Assembly: GCF_001277345.1 (NCBI RefSeq)
Contig: NZ_LIUT01000003.1
Span: forward strand, 77,527-141,526
Source of the DNA: Paenibacillus solani
GTDB taxonomy: Bacteria > Bacillota > Bacilli > Paenibacillales > Paenibacillaceae
Length of the DNA: 64,000 bases
Direction of reading: 5' to 3'
Part shown: positions 1-8,419 of the stretch, in pieces
Position numbering within the stretch: position 1 is the first letter of the stretch
How the letters are laid out: every line of letters begins with the position of its first letter
Notes under the pieces: generated by a model
Told to the model about the DNA's origin: nothing
Database searches by the model: none
What the model saw: the letters and a program-made list of their open reading frames with translations, nothing else
Program-made: the position numbers and the translations under genes

Positions 1-136
1 GGTTGCCATGCTCTTCGAAATCGCCGTGGGAGAAGTTCAAGCGTGCCACGTTCATGCCAGCCATGATGAGCTTCTTGGTGTTTTCCAACGATTCACTGGA
101 AGGACCGATAGTACATACAATTTTAGTTTTGCGCAT
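1..136 (-). CDS. pyk: Pyruvate kinase, N-terminal fragment (cut by window edge)
   Basis: Pyruvate kinase converts phosphoenolpyruvate and ADP to pyruvate and ATP at the end of glycolysis. Only the first 45 residues lie in the window. The protein begins MRKTKIVCTIGPSS and continues with MNVARLNFSHG, the two signature stretches of the family's N-terminal barrel strand region. The ATG is preceded by a good ribosome binding site (CGGAGGAAAC on the minus strand, 141-150). It lies about 115 bases downstream of accA in the same direction. In Bacillus subtilis pfkA separates accA from pyk, as I recall; here there is no pfkA in that position. Identification is firm despite the truncation. Confidence 0.93.
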   Translation of the reverse strand, partial: MRKTKIVCTIGPSSESLENTKKLIMAGMNVARLNFSHGDFEEHGN

Positions 137-210
137 TTGGGTTTCCTCCGTTTATTAAAAGGTTCTCTATATCTCTCCAACAATTAAATCTACTACAAAA
201 AGTCTCATTT

Positions 211-239
211 GTATAGGAATTTCGTCATCTTTCCTATAC
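211..239. repeat. 9-bp perfect inverted repeat between accA and pyk
   Basis: GTATAGGAA (211-219) and TTCCTATAC (231-239) form a perfect inverted repeat around an 11-base spacer. On the minus strand a T run follows only about ten bases later, so it is a poor terminator. It could be an operator, an mRNA processing hairpin or a weak attenuator in front of pyk. Confidence 0.45.
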
Positions 240-250
240 TCATCAGACTT

Positions 251-1234
251 TTACAGGGAAACGTCTTCCTGTTCTACCCTTGCAAAATCAAACTCCCCGA
301 TTTTGCGGAATTTACGGTACCGGTCTTCCTTCAGCTCACAAGCATCCATCAAAGACAGCTCTTTCAGATGACGGATCAGTGCACTTGAAATCGCAGCGGC
401 CGTCTCTTCGTAGCTGCGATGCGCTCCGCCCTTAGGCTCCGGTATGATCTCCTCGATGACTTCCATTTCCAGCAAATCTTTAGCGGTGATCTTCATCGCT
501 TCGGCAGCCTGGTCAGCTTTGGAAGCATCCTTCCATAGAATGGAAGCAGCACCGTTAGGAGAAATGGCGGAATAGATAGCATGCTCAAGCATAAGCACTC
601 GATTGCCTACAGCCATCGCAAGAGCACCGCCGCTTCCACCTTCGCCTATGACCACACAAACAACGGGCACTCCAAGAGAAGACATCTCCCGCAAATTACG
701 GGCGATTGCCTCGGACTGACCTCTTTCTTCAGCTGTATTACCCGGATAGGCGCCCTTTGTATCAATAAAGGTAATAATCGGGCGGTTGAATTTATTCGCC
801 TGCTGCATGAGCCGGAGTGCTTTACGGAAGCCTTCCGGATGAGCGCTTCCGAAGAAACGGGCGATATTATCCTTCGTATCTTTCCCGCGCTGCTGTCCGA
901 GCACTGTCACGGGAACACCATCAAGCTTAGCCAAACCGCCGACAACAGCAAGATCGTCCCCGTAGAGACGATCTCCATGCAGCTCGATGAAATCCGTAAA
1001 GATCAACTGGATCAGATCAAGCGAAGTCGGTCGCTGTTGATGACGGGCCAGATGCATTTTCTGGGAAGGTGAAATCGAAGAGTAGATTTCTTCTTCCAAA
1101 CGACTATATCGTTCTTCAAGGCGGGCGATTTCATCCGTAAAATCAATCCCTTTTTCCTCTCCGAATTGTTTCAGTTCTTCAATCTTCTTGCGCATTTCGG
1201 CAAGTGGCTTTTCAAATGGCAATTCGCCTGACAT
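251..1234 (-). CDS. accA: Acetyl-CoA carboxylase carboxyltransferase subunit alpha
   Basis: The alpha subunit pairs with AccD to move the carboxyl group from carboxybiotin to acetyl-CoA, giving malonyl-CoA for fatty acid synthesis. At 327 residues it has normal family length. Visible family features are the N-terminal helical region, RPTSLDLIQLIFTDFIELHGDR, and the crotonase-fold stretch with GEGGSGGALAM around residues 196-206, followed by the SPNGAASILW segment. Its ATG overlaps the accD stop by one base (TAATG), which points to translational coupling. The gene is co-directional with accD and pyk. Identification is firm. Confidence 0.97.
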   Translation of the reverse strand: MSGELPFEKPLAEMRKKIEELKQFGEEKGIDFTDEIARLEERYSRLEEEIYSSISPSQKMHLARHQQRPTSLDLIQLIFTDFIELHGDRLYGDDLAVVGGLAKLDGVPVTVLGQQRGKDTKDNIARFFGSAHPEGFRKALRLMQQANKFNRPIITFIDTKGAYPGNTAEERGQSEAIARNLREMSSLGVPVVCVVIGEGGSGGALAMAVGNRVLMLEHAIYSAISPNGAASILWKDASKADQAAEAMKITAKDLLEMEVIEEIIPEPKGGAHRSYEETAAAISSALIRHLKELSLMDACELKEDRYRKFRKIGEFDFARVEQEDVSL

Positions 1235-2127
1235 TAGAATCCCCCTTTCACGGTATGCATCTCCAGCAGCTTACCTAGCATGGAGCGCATATCTTTCCGA
1301 TGAACAACCATGTCAAGCTGGCCATGAGCCAGATTGAACTCTGCTGTCTGGAAATCGTCAGGAAGCTTCTGGCGAATCGTCTGTTCAATCACGATCCGGC
1401 CCGCAAAGCCAAAGACGGCTCCCGGCTCGGCGATATTGATGTCGCCTAGAGTCGCAAAACTGGCAGAAACCCCGCCTGTTGTCGGATCCGTGATCACAGA
1501 TATATAGAGCCCGCCAAGTTCGTTGAACCGGGACAAGGCTGCACTTGTTTTGGCCATCTGCATCAAACTAAGTATGCTCTCCTGCATTCGTGCACCGCCC
1601 GAAGTGGAGAAAATAATAAGTGGTAAACGCTTGTCCGTTGCAAACTCAATCGCTCGGGTGATCTTCTCCCCAACGACGGAGCCCATGCTTCCCGTGAAAA
1701 AATCGAAACTCATGACAGCTACGACTACGGGCTGTCCTTGAATGGAGCCTTGTCCCGTAATTACGGCATCATGAAGACCCGACTTCATCTTTTGCTGCTC
1801 AAGCTTGGCTGCATATCCCGGAAACTTCAGCGGATCCACCGAGATCATTTCTGCATCGAACTCTTCGAAGCCTGTCTCATCCAGCGTCATGGAAATCCGC
1901 TCTACCGCGTTCAAGCGCATATGATGACCACATTCCTGGCAGACCTTCAGGTTCTTCTCAAGCTCTTTACTGTATTGAATAGTGCCACATTTGGCACACT
2001 TGTTCATCAGACCCTCCGGAATTTCCCGTTTCGGGCGTTCACCTTCCTGAGGCTGCCCTGTTGTCCCATATCGTTCCGATGGGATCGTTGCGTATTTCCT
2101 TTTTTTCTGAAACAAGTCTTTAAACAC
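1234..2127 (-). CDS. accD: Acetyl-CoA carboxylase carboxyltransferase subunit beta
   Basis: The beta subunit forms the carboxyltransferase heterotetramer with AccA in the cytoplasm. The 297-residue protein has the N-terminal four-cysteine zinc ribbon (CAKC near residue 44, CQEC near residue 63) and a C-terminal crotonase-like domain with SGGARMQE and TTGGVSASFA. The start is GTG, preceded by GAGAGGTG. It is the first of the coupled accD-accA pair and follows a small DUF2007-like gene. A sigma-A-like promoter lies upstream of that small gene. A FapR-type operator was not seen. Identification is firm. Confidence 0.97.
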   Translation of the reverse strand: MFKDLFQKKRKYATIPSERYGTTGQPQEGERPKREIPEGLMNKCAKCGTIQYSKELEKNLKVCQECGHHMRLNAVERISMTLDETGFEEFDAEMISVDPLKFPGYAAKLEQQKMKSGLHDAVITGQGSIQGQPVVVAVMSFDFFTGSMGSVVGEKITRAIEFATDKRLPLIIFSTSGGARMQESILSLMQMAKTSAALSRFNELGGLYISVITDPTTGGVSASFATLGDINIAEPGAVFGFAGRIVIEQTIRQKLPDDFQTAEFNLAHGQLDMVVHRKDMRSMLGKLLEMHTVKGGF

Positions 2128-2217
2128 AACTACACCTCTCCAGCCGTAAATTTGAATGGCCGCCGCAATAACATATCGCCGATCCGTACACTTCTTCGCT
2201 ATGTAACCCAGATAAAA

Positions 2218-2406
2218 CTAGGGATGCAAGATCGAATTCAATACTTCCTGTACTTCCTCAAGCTCTCCGGAGGGTACCAAAATCTCAAACTGTTGTTTGG
2301 AAAGATTCACAGGACGGCTTTGAACCAAAAAACCTTCTTCCGTTAGCCTGGTCTTGATCATTTCCGCCACCTTTGCAGTTGGCGCAATATAGATTACCGT
2401 CCACAT
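2218..2406 (-). CDS. Small DUF2007-like protein upstream of accD
   Basis: This 62-residue soluble protein begins MWTVIYIAPTAKVAEMIKTR and ends with a predicted helix rich in Glu and Leu. The alternating pattern of a first strand, a helix, a second strand (FLVQSR) and a final strand plus helix (FEILVP, then EEVQEVLN) resembles the DUF2007 'putative signal transducing' fold. The function is unknown. The ATG has an AGGGGG site 11 bases upstream. It is about 90 bases ahead of accD in the same direction and is probably the first gene of the acc transcript. The family name is inferred from pattern only. Confidence 0.75.
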   Translation of the reverse strand: MWTVIYIAPTAKVAEMIKTRLTEEGFLVQSRPVNLSKQQFEILVPSGELEEVQEVLNSILHP

Positions 2407-2465
2407 GCCTTTCAGATCCCCCTAATCTCGTCCCACAGGCATTTCCTGAGCCGATATAATGGATA

Positions 2466-2494
2466 ATGATATCATACTTCAGTTTTTACCTCAA
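2466..2494 (-). promoter_or_regulatory. Sigma-A-like promoter for the DUF2007-accD-accA transcript
   Basis: On the minus strand TTGAGG (2489-2494) and TATCAT (2466-2471) are separated by exactly 17 bases. They lie about 60 bases upstream of the small DUF2007-like gene, a sensible position for the promoter of the acc operon. Confidence 0.6.
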
Positions 2495-2561
2495 CAAAGA
2501 GACAGGGGGCTGAAAACCATTTATATACCCTTATACAGCGATTCGACACGCCTCGTGCAAA

Positions 2562-3059
2562 TCAGTCAGATCCCGCAGCATACTGGGCCGCATCGGGACT
2601 GCGATGTGCGATCCGCGATGAAGCCGCAGCGGCGATGCCTGCAACGAGATCATCCAGAAACACATGAATCCGGTCTGACTGTTCATTCAATATCTCAATC
2701 ACACCTATTTTCTCTTTATCCAGATAGCCAAAGCTGGTCAGTCCGATCATACCGTATATGCTCGTAACACCCAGCGCCATCGTTTCATCCACTCCGTAAA
2801 GCGGTTCGTCATTCTCCAATATGGACTGCAGCGGCTCAGGCAGCAGCTTTTTCTCGGCCAGCTCATCCAGTGCAATGCCCGTGAACAGCGTATACTGCAC
2901 CTCTCGCTTGCCGAGTACGGCCCGGACGCTTTCTTCACACTGCTGAATGGTTAGCTTGGGATGATAGCGCTGCTGAAGCTTAAATACGATATCCGCGATG
3001 GAGTCTACACTGACTCCTCTGCGGCTAAGCATGCTTTCTGCCAAGTCCGTTGACATCAC
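2562..3059 (-). CDS. Phosphatidylglycerophosphatase A family protein (YutG-like)
   Basis: This 165-residue protein resembles the cytosolic YutG/PgpA-like family, which contains proteins assigned to dephosphorylate phosphatidylglycerophosphate. Seen in the sequence: an N-terminal helical region with MLSRRGVSVDSIADIV, the central segment YHPKLTIQQCEESVRAVLGKREV, a middle stretch LYGVDETMALGVTSIYG, and a C-terminal HVFLDDLVAGIAAAA with acidic residues that could bind metal. No hydrophobic segment long enough for a clear membrane span is present, unlike E. coli PgpA. It sits between dnaE and the acc genes. The family call is fairly confident; the enzymatic role is inferred. Confidence 0.8.
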   Translation of the reverse strand: MMSTDLAESMLSRRGVSVDSIADIVFKLQQRYHPKLTIQQCEESVRAVLGKREVQYTLFTGIALDELAEKKLLPEPLQSILENDEPLYGVDETMALGVTSIYGMIGLTSFGYLDKEKIGVIEILNEQSDRIHVFLDDLVAGIAAAASSRIAHRSPDAAQYAAGSD

Positions 3060-3202
3060 AAATCCCTCCCGCGTCTTTGGCCGTTACTCTCCAGTTGCTG
3101 CTGTTATGAAGAGCTGTAATTTGAACAAAATACTCGGCCAACATTACCTGTAGTGTCCTAATTGTATGCGGGAGGGATGAAAAACGTTCTTAAATCTTCA
3201 TA

Positions 3203-6200
3203 TCATTTCACTTTAACCGTGTCTTTACCTAGCATGCTCTCAATTTCGGCAAATAGGTCCTGTGAAGGCTTGATCCGGTAAGCATCACTCAGCGCGAGCA
3301 CCTTCTGGCTTCGCTCATAGAACAACACCGTTGCCATGGAGCCCGGATGCTGCTGCAGAAGCTCCTTCAGCTTCACGAGCAGCTCCGATCGCTCCGCATC
3401 AGCCGTTATTTTTACAAATACCCGCTGTTCAGTCTTAGCATTCGGTATCCCTCCGTGCGATTCCTTCTTGGATGGCTCATGTAACCCCGTTGTTTCCATT
3501 CGGCCAGGCTGCAGAACCTGATCTTGGGGAGCCGTGACGGACGATGGTTTGCCTGACAAAACTGCCTGTGCTCCGGTTCCGCTTGGTTTTCCGTTCCTGC
3601 CTGCTCCCTCGTTTCTCCCTCTGCTGCCTGAAGTTCCCCGGACTTTACTGCGCTGGATCAGTTGACCCAAAGTTTGCGCCTCGAGCGGCGCGACTTCTTC
3701 GGCCAGCAGCTTAAAGCCTTCGTCCTGCAGCTGGACCTTCGCCCGTATCGCGAGCAGCGCGCCTTTTTCGATCAGATGCGAGCTTCGCTTCCACACTTCC
3801 GGAAAGAGGACCACCTCACAGCGTTCGATCTGGTCCTCGCATTCCATGAAAGCCATTGCCTTCCCCTGTTTCGTCGTTATCGTCTTGAGCGTTACCACCA
3901 TACCTGCGACCGTAGCCATCGAATCATCGGCCGCATCATGCAGATCCATTAACCGATCCGCTCCTAATTCCGTTAGCGTATCCTCAAATCCATCCAGCGG
4001 ATGTCCGGATAAATACATGCCCAGCAGCTCACGTTCGAATTCCAGCTGCTGACTTGCGGTATACGGCGGGATGTCAGGATATTCAATATCCCAATTCGTG
4101 GTTTCCACAAAGTCAAAAAGCTGAATCTGGAGATCGTCCCGCTCCTTCCTCCATTTCACGGCTGCGTCGACCGTCTCGTCAAGCATAGCAACCAGCTGCG
4201 AACGATGGCCTTGCAGGGAGTCAAAGGCCCCCGCCTGAATCAGCGACTCGATCACACGCTTATTGCATACACGCAGATCGACTCGGCGGCAAAAATCAAG
4301 CAGACTTTCAAACGGTTTCTCCTGTCGTATTTCGACGATATTCTCCACTGCTTGCGTACCCACATTCTTAATGGCTGCGAGCCCGAAGCGGATCGCACCG
4401 CCGGCCTGAGAACTGGCCTGTTCTTCACTGCCCTCGGCAGCAAAGCGACTCATGACCGGCGTGAAATACGTTCCGCTTTCGTTGACATCAGGCGGCATCA
4501 CCTCGATGTCAATGCGCCGCGCCTCCAGCACGTATTCAGCTACCTTCCGATGACTGCCCATCACGGCTGTCAGCATGGAAGCCATAAACGGAACCGGATA
4601 GTGCGCCTTAAGATAAGCTGTTTGGAAGGCCAGCACACCGTAGGCGGCAGCATGAGCTCGAGGGAAGCCATAATTCGCAAACCGGACGATCATATCGTAC
4701 ACGCGATTGGCCTCATCCTCGGTATAGCCCAGCTTCAGGCTGCCCGAAACAAAATGACTCCGCTCATGGTCGAGCACTTCGCGTTTCTTCTTTGATACCG
4801 CTCTGCGCAGCAAATCCGCTTCCCCCAGAGAGAAGCCCGCCATCCTGGAGGCGATCTGCATAATTTGCTCCTGGTAGACAATAATGCCATACGTATCGCC
4901 CAGGATCGGGATCAAGTCCGGATGAGGATATTCCGGCTCGATCTGGCCGTGCTTGGCCTGAATGAACTTCGGAATAAACTCCATCGGGCCTGGGCGGTAC
5001 AGAGCATTCACGGAGACGATATCCTCGAACACTGAAGGTTTCAGATCCTTCAGCACCCGCCGTATACCAGCGGATTCGAGCTGAAATACGCCCGTGGTCT
5101 CCCCACGACTCAGCATTTCATAGGTCGCTTGATCGTCATCTGGCACTTGTTCAAAATCTAGCTCTCTGCCAGTCAATTCTTGTATCCATCTGAGCGTACG
5201 CTCGATAATCGACAATGTTCGCAGGCCCAAAAAATCCATCTTGAGGAGCCCCACGCTCTCCAGATTCTCCATAGAATACTGCGTAAGTGCCGTCTTCTCG
5301 CTGCCTTCCTGCAGCGGCACCGCATCCGTCAATGGCTCCCTGGAAATGACGATACCCGCCGCATGCGTTGAAGCATGGCGGGGCATGCCCTCGACCTTCA
5401 TCGCCATGTCAATCAGCTCGCGTACCTTCGGCTTCGCTTCATACTGCTCCTTCAGCTGCGGACTCTGCTCCATTGCTCTCTCAATGCTGATGCCCAGATG
5501 GTTCGGGATCAGCTTAGCTGCCTTGTCCACATCTCCGAACGGCACATTCAGCGCACGTCCGACGTCACGGACTGCTGCCCTTGCCGCCATCGTACCGAAC
5601 GTTATGATCTGGGCCACATGCCCTTTGCCATATTTATCCACGACGTAATCAATGACCTCATCCCGGCGTTCGTCGCTGAAATCGATATCGATATCCGGCA
5701 TCGTAATCCGTTCCGGGTTAAGGAAACGTTCGAACAACAGCTTATATTTCATCGGATCCACATTCGTAATCTGAAGCGTGTAAGCAACAAGGCTGCCTGC
5801 CGATGAACCCCGGCCGGGTCCAACGGCGATGCCTTGGCGGTGGGCATAGGCGATAAAATCCCATACGATGAGAAAATAATCGCTGAAACCCATATTCTCG
5901 ATGACGCCTAGCTCATAATCGAGACGCTGCTCCAGCTCGCTTCGCTGTGCCTCATCCTGCCACCGCACCGTACTACCATAACGTTCCTGCAGTCCGTTCA
6001 AACAGAGATCCCGCAAATATTCCGCAGCATCCTTCCCTTCCGGGAGCGAGCGGTATTCCGGCAAAATGGATTTGCCAAATTCCAGTTCCAAATTACACTG
6101 GTCTGCAATCTTAGCCGTATTCAATATAGCTTCAGGCACGTGGGGATACAGGCGCTCCATTTCACTGCCGCTCTTCAGATAGAGCTGGTTCGTCTGGATC

Positions 6201-6907
6201 TGCAGCCTGTCTTCGTCTTCCACCGTCTTTCCCGTTCCGATACAGATCAGAACGTCCTGTACCTCGGCATCGTTCTCGGTCAGATAATGAACATCATTGG
6301 TGGCTACTAACGGTATGCCCGTATCGCGGCTAAGCTGGATCAACTGGGGATTCACACGCTTCTGCTCTGGAATGCCGTGATCCTGCAGTTCCAAGTAATA
6401 ATCATCTCCAAATATGGCCTGGTAACGAAGCGCTGCTGCTTTCGCCTCCGCTTCGCGTCCATGCATCAAATGCTGGGGAACCTCTCCGCCTAAGCAAGCG
6501 CTGAGGCATATGATTCCTTCATGATGGGCGGCAAGCGACTCCATATCAATTCGAGGTCTGTAATGATACCCCTCCAGATGCCCGATCGAGCACAGCTTCA
6601 TCAAATTTCGATAACCGGTCTCATTCTTGGCAAGCAAAATCAGATGATAGATCGGCTGGTCTTTACGGCTTCCCCGCTCCTTGCGGGAGCCTGCCGTGAT
6701 ATAAGCTTCACATCCGATAATCGGCTTGATGCCTTGCGCTACACATGCTTTGTAAAATGGAATAGCACCATACATCACACCATGATCCGTGAGCGCCAGC
6801 GATTTCATGCCGAGCGCGGCCGCTTCCCGCACCAGGTCACCGATACGTGCCGCTCCATCAAGCAAACTGTATTCACTATGCACGTGCAAATGCACGAAAG
6901 AGCTCAT
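3203..6907 (-). CDS. dnaE: DNA polymerase III subunit alpha, DnaE type
   Basis: DnaE is a replicative C-family polymerase that in Firmicutes extends RNA primers before handing over to PolC. The start is placed at MSSFVHLHVH because AAAGGAAGG lies eight bases upstream; a longer frame begins 13 codons earlier without such a site. The 1234-residue protein has a PHP domain at the N-terminus (HLHVHSEYSLLDG), the catalytic PDIDIDF triad near residues 402-408, a helix-hairpin-helix region and an OB fold after residue 1000. A Gly/Ser/Arg-rich segment of roughly 75 residues (about 1080-1155) interrupts the C-terminal part. B. subtilis DnaE is about 1115 residues, so this insert accounts for most of the extra length. 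Identification is firm. Confidence 0.97.
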   Translation of the reverse strand: MSSFVHLHVHSEYSLLDGAARIGDLVREAAALGMKSLALTDHGVMYGAIPFYKACVAQGIKPIIGCEAYITAGSRKERGSRKDQPIYHLILLAKNETGYRNLMKLCSIGHLEGYHYRPRIDMESLAAHHEGIICLSACLGGEVPQHLMHGREAEAKAAALRYQAIFGDDYYLELQDHGIPEQKRVNPQLIQLSRDTGIPLVATNDVHYLTENDAEVQDVLICIGTGKTVEDEDRLQIQTNQLYLKSGSEMERLYPHVPEAILNTAKIADQCNLELEFGKSILPEYRSLPEGKDAAEYLRDLCLNGLQERYGSTVRWQDEAQRSELEQRLDYELGVIENMGFSDYFLIVWDFIAYAHRQGIAVGPGRGSSAGSLVAYTLQITNVDPMKYKLLFERFLNPERITMPDIDIDFSDERRDEVIDYVVDKYGKGHVAQIITFGTMAARAAVRDVGRALNVPFGDVDKAAKLIPNHLGISIERAMEQSPQLKEQYEAKPKVRELIDMAMKVEGMPRHASTHAAGIVISREPLTDAVPLQEGSEKTALTQYSMENLESVGLLKMDFLGLRTLSIIERTLRWIQELTGRELDFEQVPDDDQATYEMLSRGETTGVFQLESAGIRRVLKDLKPSVFEDIVSVNALYRPGPMEFIPKFIQAKHGQIEPEYPHPDLIPILGDTYGIIVYQEQIMQIASRMAGFSLGEADLLRRAVSKKKREVLDHERSHFVSGSLKLGYTEDEANRVYDMIVRFANYGFPRAHAAAYGVLAFQTAYLKAHYPVPFMASMLTAVMGSHRKVAEYVLEARRIDIEVMPPDVNESGTYFTPVMSRFAAEGSEEQASSQAGGAIRFGLAAIKNVGTQAVENIVEIRQEKPFESLLDFCRRVDLRVCNKRVIESLIQAGAFDSLQGHRSQLVAMLDETVDAAVKWRKERDDLQIQLFDFVETTNWDIEYPDIPPYTASQQLEFERELLGMYLSGHPLDGFEDTLTELGADRLMDLHDAADDSMATVAGMVVTLKTITTKQGKAMAFMECEDQIERCEVVLFPEVWKRSSHLIEKGALLAIRAKVQLQDEGFKLLAEEVAPLEAQTLGQLIQRSKVRGTSGSRGRNEGAGRNGKPSGTGAQAVLSGKPSSVTAPQDQVLQPGRMETTGLHEPSKKESHGGIPNAKTEQRVFVKITADAERSELLVKLKELLQQHPGSMATVLFYERSQKVLALSDAYRIKPSQDLFAEIESMLGKDTVKVK

Positions 6908-7097
6908 CGTAACGCCTTCCTTTCGCAGGTACATGTATATTTTCAAGATATTTCAAAAATATCTTCATAGCTCTAAAAGTCTATATACCATTTTATCATA
7001 ATCCTGATAGGACCGCCCATAGAATGAAACAAGGGAGAATGTGGACAGGCGAAAAGCCATGCACACCCCCACTGTCAGAAGAGAGGAGACAAAATGC

Positions 7098-7424
7098 ATG
7101 AGCGTTTTTTTATCAAAAGCAATCCTGGACTTTTTTATAGCCTTCGGCATCGTGCTTGGAGGGGCCATGGTAGGGGGGGTAGGCGCTGTGCTGTCCCTGC
7201 AGCCCCCCGCACTAACCATGATTGAAGTGGCTGATCGAATTAAAATCTGGGCGCTTGCGGCTGCTATTGGAGGCACGATTGATCCGATGCGGGTTATTGA
7301 GAGCAATGTAGTAGTAGGCAATTTATCTCCTGCCATCAAGCAGGTTTTATATTTAGGCTTTGCATTTCTTGGAGCACATATGGGCAGCGAGCTGGTCAAA
7401 TGGGTGTGCAACGGGAGGAGCTGA
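7098..7424 (+). CDS. ytrH: Sporulation membrane protein YtrH
   Basis: YtrH is a small sporulation membrane protein made in the mother cell under SigE in Bacillus subtilis. The start at MSVFLSKAIL is chosen because GAGGAGAC lies just upstream; the longer frame adds 19 residues of no family character. The 108-residue product has a Gly-rich first membrane segment (FGIVLGGAMVGGVGAVLSL), the conserved IGGTIDPMRVIESNV stretch and a C-terminal hydrophobic segment. It is followed after three bases by ytrI, and dnaE lies divergently upstream, as in the Bacillus ytrH-ytrI-dnaE neighbourhood, although the orientation differs. Identification is confident. Confidence 0.9.
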   Translation: MSVFLSKAILDFFIAFGIVLGGAMVGGVGAVLSLQPPALTMIEVADRIKIWALAAAIGGTIDPMRVIESNVVVGNLSPAIKQVLYLGFAFLGAHMGSELVKWVCNGRS

Positions 7425-7427
7425 GCG

Positions 7428-7931
7428 ATGCGCGTACCTCCAACCCACCGCTTCCGTCCCTTTTATCAGGTCGCTTCGATCTTCGTGCTGGGTATGGTCG
7501 TCGGGAGCATCGTATACAACTCGCTCTACCATGCCAGCTACAATAAATTATGGTTGATCAATGAACAGCAGCAGCTCAAAATTGCGCAATATGAAGAAGA
7601 TATCAAATCGTTAAAAAAATACAGCAAACAATCCACGGTGATCAAAGAGATTAAGATTCGAAACGAACAAAACGATAAACAACCACTGGATCCTTTAATC
7701 ATCAAGGAGCTCGTCAGGCTGATGGGTGAGGATCTGGCAGCCCTTCGCGGGAGAAACGTGTTTGATATCGACACGGACAGTAAGCTGACACGCTCCCTCC
7801 TCAGCGACAAAATTTATACAGTCCGTGAGAAAGATTACAAGGTTCAAATCAAGACCATGCTCGTCATGGAAGGCGTGCTTCAAATCTGGGTTAGCATCGA
7901 TCATGTAGATGCAAAGTCAACCGGAGCATGA
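7428..7931 (+). CDS. ytrI: Sporulation membrane protein YtrI
   Basis: YtrI is the partner of YtrH in forespore envelope or cortex function. The 167-residue protein has one N-terminal membrane anchor (about residues 14-32), a coiled-coil-like stretch rich in Lys, Glu and Gln (about 42-75), and a small C-terminal domain ending VLQIWVSIDHV. The start follows ytrH by three bases with GGGAGGAG upstream, so the two are one operon. The arrangement and length match the family. Detailed molecular function is not known. Confidence 0.87.
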   Translation: MRVPPTHRFRPFYQVASIFVLGMVVGSIVYNSLYHASYNKLWLINEQQQLKIAQYEEDIKSLKKYSKQSTVIKEIKIRNEQNDKQPLDPLIIKELVRLMGEDLAALRGRNVFDIDTDSKLTRSLLSDKIYTVREKDYKVQIKTMLVMEGVLQIWVSIDHVDAKSTGA

Positions 7932-8016
7932 TACAATACCGATAGCATAAATGATTAAAATCGGCATGCTTGACGCGAGCATCGTTAAGCTAGTAATGAA
8001 AGTAAAGGAGCCTTCC

Positions 8017-8334
8017 ATGTTAACTGTCATCCACTATATCCTATATATCATTCTGGTACTGTCCGTAATAGCAGCCGCGCTGTACAGTATTCGCGCCCGA
8101 CGTACGGCTGATCCGGCCGACCGTGGTATATACATGTCCATGATGAACATCTGTATGGGCATGATGCTGATCTCTCTTTCACTTGTGTGCATGTTTCTGT
8201 TCAGCGGCTCCACGCCAGCTGTCATTGTAGAAGCGGTATTTCTGGTGCTTGGGGCATTTAATATATTTGCTGGCATCCGAAGCCGCACCTATTACTCGAG
8301 ACTGAAGAATTCACAGGCAGCCAAAGCCAACTGA
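8017..8334 (+). CDS. ytpI: YtpI-like membrane protein
   Basis: This 105-residue protein has three predicted membrane segments (residues 6-26, 45-65 and 70-88) and the motif GIYMSMMNICMGMM typical of YtpI. ATG at 8017 is preceded by AAAGGAG, so the longer upstream reading is discarded. It lies 85 bases after ytrI and shares a bidirectional terminator with the convergent ytoI. In B. subtilis nrnA (ytqI) lies between ytpI and ytrH, as I recall; here there is none. Function is unknown. Confidence 0.82.
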   Translation: MLTVIHYILYIILVLSVIAAALYSIRARRTADPADRGIYMSMMNICMGMMLISLSLVCMFLFSGSTPAVIVEAVFLVLGAFNIFAGIRSRTYYSRLKNSQAAKAN

Positions 8335-8351
8335 ATGATTTATACGCAAAG

Positions 8352-8400
8352 AAAGGGCATCCCGGAAAGGTCTATAAATACCTGCGGGATGCCCCTTTTA
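8352..8400. terminator. Bidirectional terminator between ytpI and ytoI
   Basis: GGGCATCCCG (8355-8364) pairs with CGGGATGCCC (8385-8394). A run at the left end serves the minus strand and a T run follows on the right, so it can end both convergent genes. Confidence 0.85.
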
Positions 8401-8419
8401 TATATAATGTGCTGATTAC

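Noticed and set aside
581..1072. A 163-codon plus-strand open frame inside accA
   Set aside because: It is antisense to AccA with no family features.
4205..4795. A 196-codon plus-strand open frame inside dnaE
   Set aside because: It is an antisense shadow of DnaE with no start signals.
8034..8288. A minus-strand open frame opposite ytpI
   Set aside because: It is a shadow of the membrane protein gene with no independent support.
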